Positions 18,847-27,408 of a DNA stretch of 64,000 nucleotides are shown one piece after another (position 1 is the stretch's first letter; the number at the start of each line of letters is the position of its first letter). A model generated the notes under the pieces. That model did not search any database and was not told the DNA's origin. It was given only the letters and a program-made list of their open reading frames with translations. Position numbers and translations under genes: made by a program. The DNA lies in assembly GCF_000242255.2 (NCBI RefSeq), contig NC_017033.1, positions 496,001 to 560,000 on the forward strand, given 5' to 3'. Source of the stretch: Frateuria aurantia DSM 6220. GTDB taxonomy: Bacteria > Pseudomonadota > Gammaproteobacteria > Xanthomonadales > Rhodanobacteraceae.

Positions 18847-19461
18847 ATGTCCGGTTGGTTCAGTTCATGGAGCAGGGGGCGCGGTACACGGCCCCAGTCA
18901 CAACTTGTCTGCGGCAGCCGCAAGGAGGTCGAGCTCGATCGTTTCTTGCGCATGCTGCCGGGGCTGGGAACGGTGCTGTATCTGCCTGCATCGCAGTTGC
19001 GGGCCTGGCCCATCGCGAGGCCGCAGACCGGCGTGATAGCTGAATCGCCGCTGCTGCTGCCCTTGCTGCATACCCGCAGCTTGCGGGTGGTGACCCAGAT
19101 CGTCACCAGTGGTCCATTGGAATGGCTGGATTGCGAAGACGGTGTCGGCCAGCGCCTGGCCCGCATCTACCTGCTGCCTGACAGCGATTATCTGAGCTGG
19201 GATCGCATCACCGCTGGCGAGGAGGCAGAGGATCAGGCGCCGGCCTTGTCGACGCGCCGCTGGCGACCGGGCGCCGCGATCCTGACCGGCTTCCGCCTGC
19301 GCCAGCTGGCGCGGGTTCCCCTGTTGTCCTGCTCGGGTTACGAACGGTTGTCGGGTATTGGCCTGCGTGTGGCCGGTGACCTGGCCTGTCGCGAACGGGT
19401 ACACCTCGGTGCCATTTCTGCGCCGGTCCAGCCACTGGAAACCACGCTGCTGATCGACTGA
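18847..19461 (+). CDS. Hypothetical protein in the Fur-controlled hemP unit
   Basis: 204 residues, no signal peptide, no membrane segment, no motif I recognise. It is Arg/Leu-rich with a central LDRFLRMLPGLGTVLYLP and the late RRWRPGAAILTGFRLRQL. The start at 18847 (MSGWFSS) follows TGGAGG; an upstream in-frame ATG at 18763 would add 28 low-complexity residues. It begins 97 bases after hemP on the same strand with no terminator visible, so it is likely co-transcribed and iron-regulated. A role in heme or iron handling is inference from position only. Confidence 0.6.
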   Translation: MSGWFSSWSRGRGTRPQSQLVCGSRKEVELDRFLRMLPGLGTVLYLPASQLRAWPIARPQTGVIAESPLLLPLLHTRSLRVVTQIVTSGPLEWLDCEDGVGQRLARIYLLPDSDYLSWDRITAGEEAEDQAPALSTRRWRPGAAILTGFRLRQLARVPLLSCSGYERLSGIGLRVAGDLACRERVHLGAISAPVQPLETTLLID

Positions 19462-19492
19462 TCCCTCTCGATTGCCGGCCCGGCAGACGGGC

Positions 19493-19508
19493 TGGCACAA
19501 GCCTTGCA
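19493..19508 (+). promoter_or_regulatory. Sigma-54 (-24/-12) promoter of the TolC-like gene
   Basis: TGGCACAAGCCTTGCA matches the sigma-54 consensus TGGCACG-N4-TTGCW at all but one position, with GG and GC exactly ten bases apart. The predicted transcript would start about 20 bases before the ATG at 19540. Confidence 0.85.
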
Positions 19509-19539
19509 TCTTCACCTGCACGACGAGGCGAGGTGGAGC

Positions 19540-20886
19540 ATGGGCTTGAAGCGACTGGCTTGGATACTGGGGCTGTCTTGGCTTTCCCTGACGGCTCATG
19601 CCGAGGATCTGCTTGATATCTGCCGGCAGGCGATCAGTCACGATCCCCAGCTGGCCTTGGCCGGGGCCACTCGCCGCTATACGGCCGAGGCCGTACCCTT
19701 GGCGCGATCCGCCCTGCTGCCGCAGATCAGCGGCAGCTACGGCATCAGCCAGGACCGGGCCACCAGCAGTGCCGGCACGGTGATCAGCGGCAGCACCGTG
19801 ATCAACACCGGCAATGGCGGGGTCGGCCATCAGCGGACGCTGTCGGCTGGCGTCAGTGCCAGCCAGTCCTTGCTCAATCTGCAGGACATCGCCAGCCTGT
19901 GGTCGGCCCATGCTTCGGTCAATGCACAGAATGCCTTGTATCAGGGCTCGCTGCAGGACTTGTATGTCCGGGTGGCGCAGGCTTATCTGAAGGCCATTCA
20001 ATATCGCAGCTATGATCAGGCCTATCAGGCCTATGCCGAGATCTCACAGCAGGTCTGGCAGCAGGTTGCCGCCCGCAATGCCCATGGTTTGGCCTCGAAG
20101 ATCGATGTGAACCAGGCCATGACCTCCTACGGCTTGGCCAGGACCGAGGCCGTCGATTATCACAATCAATACAATGATGCGCTGGAAGCCTTGCGGCAGA
20201 TCACCGGAAGTCCGGTCGGCAGGCTGCTGCAGCTGGCCGATCCGATTCCGCTGCAGACAGCCGTGCCGGCCTCCGAGGACTACTGGATCGAACGCGCCAG
20301 CTCCAACAATCCCACGGTGGTGGCCGACCAATTCAAGCTGGATGCTGCGCTGCGCGCCATTCTGGCGGCGCGGGCGGCGCATCTGCCGACCCTCAGCGCG
20401 ACCATCAGCTACAACAAGAATCCGACCTGGACCCAGTTCGAATCCCAGCACTCCCGGACCACGGACACGGCCATCGGTCTGAGCCTCAGCGTGCCGATCT
20501 TCAGCGGGGGGGCGATGCATGCACAGGTACGCCAGGCGATTGCCAGCCGGGACCAGGGGGTGGACCAGCTGGAAATCGATCGGCGGCAAGTCGTCCGCGA
20601 TGCCCGCAACTATTACCGCAGTCTGGCGGCTGGCGTCGAACAGGTAAGGATGGCACGGGACTCGGCGATCGCCGCCGCCGCCGCGGTCAAGAGCGCGCGT
20701 GCCGGTCTGCTGGTCGCGGCGACCGACATGACGACGGTGCTGTACACCATCGAGTATCAGGCCGAGGCCAATACCGAATATGCCTATGCCCGCAACCAGT
20801 TCCTGATGAACCAGCTGCTGTTGAAGCAGGCGGCCGGCGATGTCACCTGGCAGGATCTGGAAGCGCTCAACCGACTGCTGCGCTGA
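19540..20886 (+). CDS. TolC-family outer-membrane efflux channel
   Basis: Outer-membrane channel of 448 residues. Signal peptide MGLKRLAWILGLSWLSLTAHA ends before EDLLDICRQA. The two-fold OEP repeats are visible: each half has the DPQLALAGA / NPTVVADQF start-of-repeat pattern followed by LLPQISGSYG and LPTLSATISY. SVPIFSGGAMHAQVRQA is the typical second-repeat strand-helix junction. The ATG at 19540 follows GAGGTGGAG; TTG at 19504 lies inside the promoter and is excluded. It precedes the adaptor and ABC genes and is the likely channel of that exporter. It is distinct from the second tolC at 50827. Confidence 0.92.
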   Translation: MGLKRLAWILGLSWLSLTAHAEDLLDICRQAISHDPQLALAGATRRYTAEAVPLARSALLPQISGSYGISQDRATSSAGTVISGSTVINTGNGGVGHQRTLSAGVSASQSLLNLQDIASLWSAHASVNAQNALYQGSLQDLYVRVAQAYLKAIQYRSYDQAYQAYAEISQQVWQQVAARNAHGLASKIDVNQAMTSYGLARTEAVDYHNQYNDALEALRQITGSPVGRLLQLADPIPLQTAVPASEDYWIERASSNNPTVVADQFKLDAALRAILAARAAHLPTLSATISYNKNPTWTQFESQHSRTTDTAIGLSLSVPIFSGGAMHAQVRQAIASRDQGVDQLEIDRRQVVRDARNYYRSLAAGVEQVRMARDSAIAAAAAVKSARAGLLVAATDMTTVLYTIEYQAEANTEYAYARNQFLMNQLLLKQAAGDVTWQDLEALNRLLR

Positions 20887-20888
20887 AA

Positions 20889-20923
20889 CTGTCCGCGGAC
20901 AGATGAGGGCTGTCCGCGGACAG
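20889..20923 (+). promoter_or_regulatory. Two identical 14-bp palindromes: candidate enhancer (UAS) for the sigma-54 activator
   Basis: CTGTCCGCGGACAG occurs at 20889-20902 and again at 20910-20923. Both are perfect dyads, 21 bases apart centre to centre (two helical turns, same face). They sit 63-97 bases upstream of the sigma-54 promoter at 20986, the normal place for an activator binding site. Assignment to the response regulator at 28718 is inference. Confidence 0.7.
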
Positions 20924-20985
20924 GCGGCCCGCCATTGCCGTGCGGCTGCGAGACGGGCCGCAAGGGTTGCAAGTCGCTCGCCAGC

Positions 20986-21001
20986 TGGCACGCGCCTTGC
21001 T
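20986..21001 (+). promoter_or_regulatory. Sigma-54 (-24/-12) promoter of the adaptor/ABC genes
   Basis: TGGCACGCGCCTTGCT is a perfect match to TGGCACG-N4-TTGCW, with a C before it as in the extended consensus. The adaptor ATG is 51 bases downstream. Confidence 0.9.
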
Positions 21002-21051
21002 ACACACCTGAAGCAGGTCATCGGACTGCAATCGCCGGCGATCAGGAGAGC

Positions 21052-22326
21052 ATGATGATTCGGGATACAGCAGCGCAGGATCAGTTGATCGAGCGCAAAA
21101 GCGGCTGGCGACGATGGTGGCGGCTGGGTGTCGTGGCTCTGGTGCTGGTCATCGCCGCGGTGGCCGGCTTGCCAACACTTGGCCGTCTGTTTTCGGCCAC
21201 CGCTTCGGTCAGCAGTTCACGGCTGGCCTTCGGTACGGTCAGCCAGGGCAGCTTCGTGCGGGATATCGCGGCCGAGGGCCAGGTGGTGGCGGCCAACAGC
21301 CCGACCCTGTATGCCAGTTATGGCGGGGCCGTGGTTCTGAAGGTCAGGGCTGGCGATCGGGTCAGCCAGGGCGAGGTGCTGGCCAGCATCGACAGTCCGG
21401 AGCTGAGCAACAAGCTGGCCCAGGAGCAGTCCAATGCCGATGCAGCCAAGGTGGCCTGGTTGCAGGCCCAGGTCGATGCGCGCCAGAAGCGTTCGGACCA
21501 GCAGAACACCTATGACAATGCCTTGCTGGAGCGCAATGGTGCTGCCCGTGACCTGAAGCGGACCCAGCTGGCCCTGGATGCCGGGGCGGTGACCCAGCAG
21601 CAGGTCGATCAGGCCCAGGATGCGCTGGACAAGGCCAAGAACAGTCTTGCCCAGGCCAAGGCCGATCAAGGCCTGGGCGAGAACAGTCTGAGCTTCAATA
21701 TCCAGGCCAAGAAGCTGGCCTACGAGCATGAAGTGCTGATGGTTCAGGACTTGCAGCGTCAGGTGGAAAACCTGGCTGTGCGCTCGCCGGTGGATGGTCA
21801 GGTCGGTCAGTTGTTTATCGCGCCCAGCGCCGCCGTCGCCAAGGATGCGCAGCTGCTCAGTGTGATCGATCTGAAGGCGCTTGAAGTGCAGATGCAGGTG
21901 CCGGAAAGTCTGGCCCGGGATCTGGGCATCGGCATGTCCGGCGTAATCAGCGGCAATGGCCAGACCTGGAACGGCCTGGTCAGTGCGATCTCGCCCGAGG
22001 TCGTCAATGGCGAAGTGGCGGCGCGGCTGCGCTTTGTCGGTCAGGCGCCTGATCAGCTCAGGCAGAACCAGCGCCTGTCCGTGCGCGTACTGCTGGATCA
22101 TCGCGAAAACGTGGTGACCGTGCCGCGTGGTTCGTTTGTGGATGAGCTGGGCGGTGCTTTCGCCTATGTGGTGCATGACCGGCTGGCTACCCGCGTGCCG
22201 GTGCGGCTGGGGGCCAGCAGCATCGACAAGGTCGAAGTGCTGGACGGCCTCAAGCCCGGCGACAAAGTGGTGATCTCGGGCACCGACAATTTCAACAATG
22301 CCGCCTCGGTGGCCATCAGCGACTGA
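21052..22326 (+). CDS. HlyD/MacA-family periplasmic adaptor of an ABC exporter
   Basis: Membrane-fusion protein of 424 residues: short cytosolic N-terminus, one TM (about 22-44), then a periplasmic lipoyl-like half motif (GGAVVLKVRAGDRVSQGEVLASIDSPEL), a long alpha-helical coiled-coil hairpin (about 130-240), the return lipoyl half (VRSPVDGQVGQLFIAP-type segment), a beta-barrel and a membrane-proximal domain ending GLKPGDKVVISGT. It links the inner-membrane ABC proteins with a TolC-type channel. CAGGAGAG precedes two adjacent ATGs (21052 and 21055). Its own sigma-54 promoter lies just upstream. Confidence 0.93.
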   Translation: MMIRDTAAQDQLIERKSGWRRWWRLGVVALVLVIAAVAGLPTLGRLFSATASVSSSRLAFGTVSQGSFVRDIAAEGQVVAANSPTLYASYGGAVVLKVRAGDRVSQGEVLASIDSPELSNKLAQEQSNADAAKVAWLQAQVDARQKRSDQQNTYDNALLERNGAARDLKRTQLALDAGAVTQQQVDQAQDALDKAKNSLAQAKADQGLGENSLSFNIQAKKLAYEHEVLMVQDLQRQVENLAVRSPVDGQVGQLFIAPSAAVAKDAQLLSVIDLKALEVQMQVPESLARDLGIGMSGVISGNGQTWNGLVSAISPEVVNGEVAARLRFVGQAPDQLRQNQRLSVRVLLDHRENVVTVPRGSFVDELGGAFAYVVHDRLATRVPVRLGASSIDKVEVLDGLKPGDKVVISGTDNFNNAASVAISD

Positions 22327-22356
22327 GCCGCCGGCTCGATCACCAAGGAGAATGCC

Positions 22357-23079
22357 ATGCTGAAGATGAGCCATCTGGCCAAGGTCTACCGTACCGAAGT
22401 GGTCGAGACCTACGCCTTGCGCGATTTCAACATCGATGTGAAAGAAGGCGAATTCGTGGCCGTCACCGGTCCCTCGGGTTCCGGCAAGACCACCTTCCTG
22501 ACCATTGCCGGTCTGCTGGAAACCTTTTCCGGCGGCACCTACCATCTGGATGGCCTCGAGGTCAGCCAGCTCAACGACAATGCCCGCTCGAAGATTCGCA
22601 ACGAAAAGATCGGCTTTATCTTCCAGGCCTTCAATCTGATCCCCGACCTGAATGTCTACGACAATATCGAGGTGCCGCTGCGCTATCGCGGCATGAAAGG
22701 TGCCGAGCGCAAGCGACGGATTCTCGAATCACTGGAGCGGGTGGGCCTGTCATCCCGCGCCAAACACTATCCGGCCGAACTCTCCGGCGGGCAGCAGCAG
22801 CGCGTAGCCATTGCCCGTGCGCTGGCCGGCAGTCCGCGCCTGCTGCTGGCGGATGAACCGACCGGCAATCTGGACACCCAGATGGCCAGGAGCGTGCTCG
22901 AACTGCTGGAAGAAATCCATCGCGAAGGCGCCACCATCGTGATGGTGACCCATGATCCCGAACTGGCTGCCCGCGCCCAGCGCAATGTCCACATCATCGA
23001 TGGCCAGGTGGTGGATCTGGCCGAGGATCCGCGCTTCCATGCCGCGGTAATGGCTGCCCAGCAGCAGGATATGGGCTGA
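22357..23079 (+). CDS. ABC transporter ATP-binding protein, MacB/LolD type
   Basis: 240-residue ATPase with every ABC motif: Walker A GPSGSGKT (about 39-46), Q-loop FQAFNLIP, signature [15 protein letters not shown], Walker [13 protein letters not shown] and the H-loop VTHDPELA. The EPTGNLD form and the [18 protein letters not shown] region are typical of the MacB/LolD/FtsE group that powers FtsX-like permeases. It is a free-standing ATPase, so it must serve the separate permeases downstream. AAGGAG precedes the ATG; its stop overlaps a possible start of the next gene. Confidence 0.95.
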   Translation: MLKMSHLAKVYRTEVVETYALRDFNIDVKEGEFVAVTGPSGSGKTTFLTIAGLLETFSGGTYHLDGLEVSQLNDNARSKIRNEKIGFIFQAFNLIPDLNVYDNIEVPLRYRGMKGAERKRRILESLERVGLSSRAKHYPAELSGGQQQRVAIARALAGSPRLLLADEPTGNLDTQMARSVLELLEEIHREGATIVMVTHDPELAARAQRNVHIIDGQVVDLAEDPRFHAAVMAAQQQDMG

Positions 23080-23117
23080 TGCAACAAAGCAGGGGGCTCA
23101 CGGCAGAGGGCTGGGGC

Positions 23118-24434
23118 ATGATTCCACACTATCTGAGGCTCGGCGCCATCAGCCTGAGACGGCAGCCGGCATTGACGGCCTTGATGGTGTGCATCATGGC
23201 CTTTGGCATTGCCGCCACCAGTGTCACCTATGCCGCCTGGCGGGTGGCGACGGCTGATCCGATGCCTTCCAAGGCGAGTCATCTGTTTTTTCCACAGATC
23301 GATGCACAGGGGCCAGCGGGCAGAGGGGGAGGGCTGGATCCCGATCGCGCGCTGGACTATGTCGATGCGACCCGTTTGCTGAGGGACCACCAGGCACGCT
23401 ACCAGGCGGCCATGTATGGCGTAGCCCTGCTGCTGGGACCGATGACGGCGCAGGGATCACCCAAGCTTCTGAGCGGCCATGCCGTCAGTCCCGAGTTTTT
23501 CCCGATGCTGGAGCTGCCATTCCATTTCGGCTCATCGTGGTCTGCGGCTGACGAGGCCGGAGCCGGTCATGTCGTCGTGATCGGAAGCCAGCTCAACCAA
23601 CAGCTGTTCGGCGGTCGCGACAGTGTTGGACGGGTCCTCACCCTGGATGGCCATGATTTTCGGGTGGTGGGCGTGATGGCACCGTGGAATCCGCAGCCCC
23701 AGTTCTATGACCTGTTCAATTCGCAAGCCTGGTCGAATCAAGGTGAGCAGCTGTTTATTCCCTTGAATACAGCCATTGCGATGCAGGAGGGCAATAACGG
23801 CACGACCAATTGCAGCACAGGAAACGGCAACAGCAGCTTCCAGGCGCTGCTTGGATCGACCTGTGTCTGGTTGTCCATGATGGTGGAACTGGATAGTCCG
23901 GCGGCAGAACGACATTATCGAGCCTATCTCGACAACTACGCGCGTACTCAGCAGGCGACCGGCCGCTATGCCTGGGCTCCCAATAATCGTCTGCGTGACC
24001 TGCCGCATTGGCTGGCCTATCTGGGGGTCGTGCCTCCGGATACCCGTATATCGAGCTGGATAGCCTTGTCCCTGCTGCTGGTCTGCATGGTCAATACCAT
24101 CGGCCTGCTGCTGGCCAAGTTCATGCGTCGGCGAGCCGAGATTGCGGTGCGCCGTGCACTGGGGGCGACCCGTCGGGCCATCCACCTGCAGTTTCTGTGC
24201 GAGGCCGCGCTGGTCGGCGTGGCCGGTGTCCTGCTCAGTCTGCTGCTGACGGCCGCAGGGATCTGGGGAATGGGGGAGCTGTTATTGAATGGGGTCGCCT
24301 CCGAGGTCCGCTTCAGCCTGTCGCTCTTGATCACCAGCGCCCTGCTGGGCCTGCTGACGACGGTGCTGGCCGGTCTCTATCCCGCCTGGACGGCTTCCCG
24401 AATCCAGCCGGCATTGCAACTGAAAATCAGCTGA
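23118..24434 (+). CDS. ABC transporter permease, MacB_PCD/FtsX type (pair 1, type A)
   Basis: 438 residues: N-terminal TM (about 20-40), a large periplasmic domain (about 45-300) and three C-terminal TMs with the FtsX signature [25 protein letters not shown] near 335-360 (quoted as its [17 protein letters not shown] core). The periplasmic part has a Cys pair (NCSTG...STCVW) repeated in the paralogue at 26103. I start at MIPHYLRLG by comparison with the paralogue's MWLYYLKLG; an ATG at 23079 overlapping the ATPase stop is an alternative. These permeases work in mechanotransmission, moving substrate in the periplasm into the TolC channel. Confidence 0.9.
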   Translation: MIPHYLRLGAISLRRQPALTALMVCIMAFGIAATSVTYAAWRVATADPMPSKASHLFFPQIDAQGPAGRGGGLDPDRALDYVDATRLLRDHQARYQAAMYGVALLLGPMTAQGSPKLLSGHAVSPEFFPMLELPFHFGSSWSAADEAGAGHVVVIGSQLNQQLFGGRDSVGRVLTLDGHDFRVVGVMAPWNPQPQFYDLFNSQAWSNQGEQLFIPLNTAIAMQEGNNGTTNCSTGNGNSSFQALLGSTCVWLSMMVELDSPAAERHYRAYLDNYARTQQATGRYAWAPNNRLRDLPHWLAYLGVVPPDTRISSWIALSLLLVCMVNTIGLLLAKFMRRRAEIAVRRALGATRRAIHLQFLCEAALVGVAGVLLSLLLTAAGIWGMGELLLNGVASEVRFSLSLLITSALLGLLTTVLAGLYPAWTASRIQPALQLKIS

Positions 24435-24440
24435 GGTGCG

Positions 24441-25691
24441 ATGATGAGACTGCCACCTGTACTCGCCGCACTGCGCTGGCACAAGGCCGGCGCCATGCTG
24501 ATCGCCTTGCAGATCGCATTGACCTTGGCCATCGTCAGCAATGCCTTGTTTATCATCGAGCAGCGCAGCCTGCACCGGGAGCGGCCTTCGGGACTCAAGG
24601 AAAATGATCTGCTGCTGGTGTCGCAGATGTTTGCCGGTCCACAGGCACTGGCCGGCGATGCTCGCCAGCTTGAGCCGATGCATCGGGCCGATCTTGCCGC
24701 CTTGCGGCAACTGCCGGGTGTGAAGGCGGCGGGTGAGGTCAACACCTTGCCCTTGCTCGGAAGCGGCTGGAACACCGGTGTCAGCCTGAAGCCTGACGCA
24801 GATGACAACACCGTCCATGTGGCCGAATATCTGATGGACGAAGCGGCGCTTCCGACACTGGGCCTGAAACTTCTGGCCGGCCGGAACTTCACGCAAGCCG
24901 ACCTGCTCGACAGTCCTCGAGTGATGCGGGGCGATGTACCCCAGATCATGGTAACCAAGGCTCTGGCGCAACACTTCTTTCCTGCGGGGGCGGTGGGCCA
25001 CCAGCTGTATCTCTCTGGTTCGCGCCGGCCCAGTACGATTATCGGTGTGGTAGAACGTCTGCAGAATCCTGCTGCACAGGGATGGGGTGACAATTTCGCC
25101 TGGAACTCGATCGTGGTGCCACAACGCATGGACGGCACGATGAGCACCTACGTCATCCGTGCCCGACCCGGCCAGATGCCGGCCCTGTACCAGATGATTC
25201 CGAAGCAGCTGCTGGCCGTTGATCGTCTGCGGGTCATGAATATTCGCGGCTCCGGAAACGTGGTCGCTTATAGTGCCCTGCGTGCCCAGGCCTACAAGTC
25301 TGATCGCGGCATGGCGACGTTGATGGCGGTTATCTGCACGATTCTGCTGACTGTGACTGCAGGCGGGGTGGTTGGCCTGACCAGCTTCTGGGTAGGGCAG
25401 CGTCGGCGCCAGATCGGTGTTCGCCGCGCGCTGGGGGCCCGCCGCCGGGACATCCTGGCTTACTTCCTCAGTGAGAATCTCTTGATCAGCGGTGTCGGTG
25501 CCGTTCTGGGGATGGGGCTGTCCCTGCTGCTCAACCGCGCTCTGATGCACTGGTTCGAGCTTCCCCGCATGCCGCCGTCATCCATGCTGCTGGGCCTGGT
25601 GCTGATCGAGATGGTGTCGGTGGCGGCGGTCTTGATGCCTGCTTTGAAAGCCTCTCGCATTGCGCCATCCAGTGCGATACGTGAGGCGTGA
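24441..25691 (+). CDS. ABC transporter permease, MacB_PCD/FtsX type (pair 1, type B)
   Basis: 416 residues with the same overall layout: N-terminal TM (about 17-38), periplasmic MacB_PCD-like domain, three C-terminal TMs. The cytosolic loop reads VGLTSFWVGQRRRQIGVRRAL, almost identical to the loop in the gene at 27409, making these two the type-B paralogues. It starts six bases after the type-A gene and was probably co-translated. A type-A/type-B heterodimer on one ATPase dimer is likely but not proven by sequence. Confidence 0.9.
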   Translation: MMRLPPVLAALRWHKAGAMLIALQIALTLAIVSNALFIIEQRSLHRERPSGLKENDLLLVSQMFAGPQALAGDARQLEPMHRADLAALRQLPGVKAAGEVNTLPLLGSGWNTGVSLKPDADDNTVHVAEYLMDEAALPTLGLKLLAGRNFTQADLLDSPRVMRGDVPQIMVTKALAQHFFPAGAVGHQLYLSGSRRPSTIIGVVERLQNPAAQGWGDNFAWNSIVVPQRMDGTMSTYVIRARPGQMPALYQMIPKQLLAVDRLRVMNIRGSGNVVAYSALRAQAYKSDRGMATLMAVICTILLTVTAGGVVGLTSFWVGQRRRQIGVRRALGARRRDILAYFLSENLLISGVGAVLGMGLSLLLNRALMHWFELPRMPPSSMLLGLVLIEMVSVAAVLMPALKASRIAPSSAIREA

Positions 25692-25718
25692 TATGAACCA
25701 TGATCATGCGAGGTATCG

Positions 25719-25976
25719 ATGTTGACCTATGGTCTGCGACTGGCCGGACAGCGCTTCCGCCAGCGTTCGGCCATGCTGGCGCTTGTCGTGGTGATGATGA
25801 CAGTAGGCATTGTTGCCTGTATGAAGGCAGGCACCATGGCCGAGGCAGGGTCGGGCGAGCGGCTGCTGGGGATCGGCCCGCATTTGCATCTGCCGGTGCT
25901 GGGCCTGCTGTCGCTGGCCGGGATCATCCGCAGGGTCGCCTGGACTCCACCGGTCGAGGCGATGCGCAATGGCTAG
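25719..25976 (+). pseudogene. Truncated permease remnant
   Basis: An 85-codon frame with an FtsX-type N-terminus (MLTYGLRLAGQRFRQRSAML plus first TM, like the type-A starts) that jumps directly to a C-terminal TM and VAWTPPVEAMRNG, like a permease end. The periplasmic domain and two TMs are missing. An internal in-frame deletion of a third permease copy explains it best. Whether it is translated is unknown; as it stands it cannot form a full permease. Confidence 0.65.
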
Positions 25977-26102
25977 GCTGGCTCAGGTAGCAACCACCTG
26001 TCCACCCGCACGGGTGTGGATGAATCGCTTTTGTCGGTGGTTGCCGCTTGCGGCGACCCGCTGGTTTACCACCACTCGTATCGATCGAGAAAGGCACTGT
26101 CC

Positions 26103-27398
26103 ATGTGGCTCTATTATCTGAAGCTTGGCCTGCGCAGTTTGTTGCGCAGTCCAGTACTGACGGCTCTGACCGTGCTGATGCTGGCGATGGGTATCGGCGC
26201 CTGCATCACTACCTGGACGGTATATCACTTGCTGTCCGGCGATCCCATGCCGGGGCGCAGTGGGCAGCTGTTCTATGTACGACTCAACCCTTATCCGCCG
26301 GGAGTCGAAGCTGCAGATCGGCTGGTCACCTTGATGAGCTATCACGATGCGTCAGCGCTGTGGCAGTTGACTCCACAATTTGAACAGACGCCGGTGGCGC
26401 TGGGAACGATCGTCATCGACGGTATGGCCGGCAAGCCACGCCCATCGACAACCGAGGGGGTGCTGGGACGGGCACCGATGTTTGATGTGTTCGCCATGCA
26501 CTTTCGCTACGGCGGTCCTTGGAGCGCGATGGATGACGCGTCGCATGCCAGGGTGGTCGTGCTTAGCGAAGCTCTGAATCGGCGGTTGTTCCACGGCGAA
26601 AACAGTGTTGGAAGGCTGCTTCCTGTGGGCACGCATGATTACCGGGTGGTGGGTGTGCTGCGGCCGTGGTCGCCGCAGCCCCGATTCTATGCTTTGAGCC
26701 TGGGAAATCGCAGCTATGGTGGTACTGATGGCGCGTTCATGCCCGTGACCACGCAGATGGATGATGGTTTTGTGCCCGAAAATATCAATTGCTACGCCGA
26801 GCCCGATTTCCGTCACCTGGCCCGTGCGCCATGTACATGGCTTGGCTATTGGGTGCAATTGCGCTCGAAGGCCGATCAGCAGGCGTATCGCCGTCTGTTG
26901 GCAGGTTACGCTGGACAGCAGAAGTCACAGGGGCGCTTCGCCAGCGCACAGATGGGGCTGGACGATCTGCGGACGTGGCTGATCACTCGCAAAGTCATAC
27001 CCGAAGATGTGCAGCTGCAGGCCAATATCGCCTTTGGTTTTCTCTGGATCTGCATCGTCAATACGGGGGGGCTGTTGCTGGCCAAATGCTTGCGCCGATC
27101 ACGTGAAATCGGTACGCGGCGAGCGCTGGGGGCCAGTCGCGGGGCGATCTTCGCACAGTTCCTGGCTGAATCCGTCGCCGTCGGCCTGGCGGGGGGCGCC
27201 TTGGGATTGCTGCTGAGTATGGCCGGGCTATGGGCAGTACGGCAGCAACCGGCGGCTTATGCGGGCCTGGCGCATCTTGATGGAAGCATGTTCATGCTGG
27301 CCTGGGTGGTCGCTCTTGTGGCGAGCGTGCTGGCGGGCTTGCTGCCTGCCTGGCGTGCCAGCGTGCTGGCTCCGGCCACGCAATTGAAAGCGATGTGA
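26103..27398 (+). CDS. ABC transporter permease, MacB_PCD/FtsX type (pair 2, type A)
   Basis: 431 residues. Paralogue of the gene at 23118: same N-terminus style (MWLYYLKLGLRSLLRSP), the same DPMP-containing turn after TM1, the same HDYRVVGVLRPWSPQPRFY segment, and the same periplasmic Cys pair (NCYAE...APCTW). The C-terminal FtsX part has RRSREIGTRRALGASRGAI. ATG at 26103 is chosen by alignment; a longer frame from 26016 looks non-coding. It follows the remnant by about 126 bases. Confidence 0.9.
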   Translation: MWLYYLKLGLRSLLRSPVLTALTVLMLAMGIGACITTWTVYHLLSGDPMPGRSGQLFYVRLNPYPPGVEAADRLVTLMSYHDASALWQLTPQFEQTPVALGTIVIDGMAGKPRPSTTEGVLGRAPMFDVFAMHFRYGGPWSAMDDASHARVVVLSEALNRRLFHGENSVGRLLPVGTHDYRVVGVLRPWSPQPRFYALSLGNRSYGGTDGAFMPVTTQMDDGFVPENINCYAEPDFRHLARAPCTWLGYWVQLRSKADQQAYRRLLAGYAGQQKSQGRFASAQMGLDDLRTWLITRKVIPEDVQLQANIAFGFLWICIVNTGGLLLAKCLRRSREIGTRRALGASRGAIFAQFLAESVAVGLAGGALGLLLSMAGLWAVRQQPAAYAGLAHLDGSMFMLAWVVALVASVLAGLLPAWRASVLAPATQLKAM

Positions 27399-27408
27399 GG
27401 AGCGACAG

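Noticed and set aside
19387-19403. TGTCGCGAACGGGTACA as a second copy of the twin palindrome near the channel promoter
   Set aside because: Only the outer three bases are dyad-related and the core differs, so it is not a credible copy.
25719-25976. The 85-codon frame as a genuine small membrane protein
   Set aside because: Its two ends match opposite ends of the neighbouring permeases with the middle missing, which fits a deletion remnant better.
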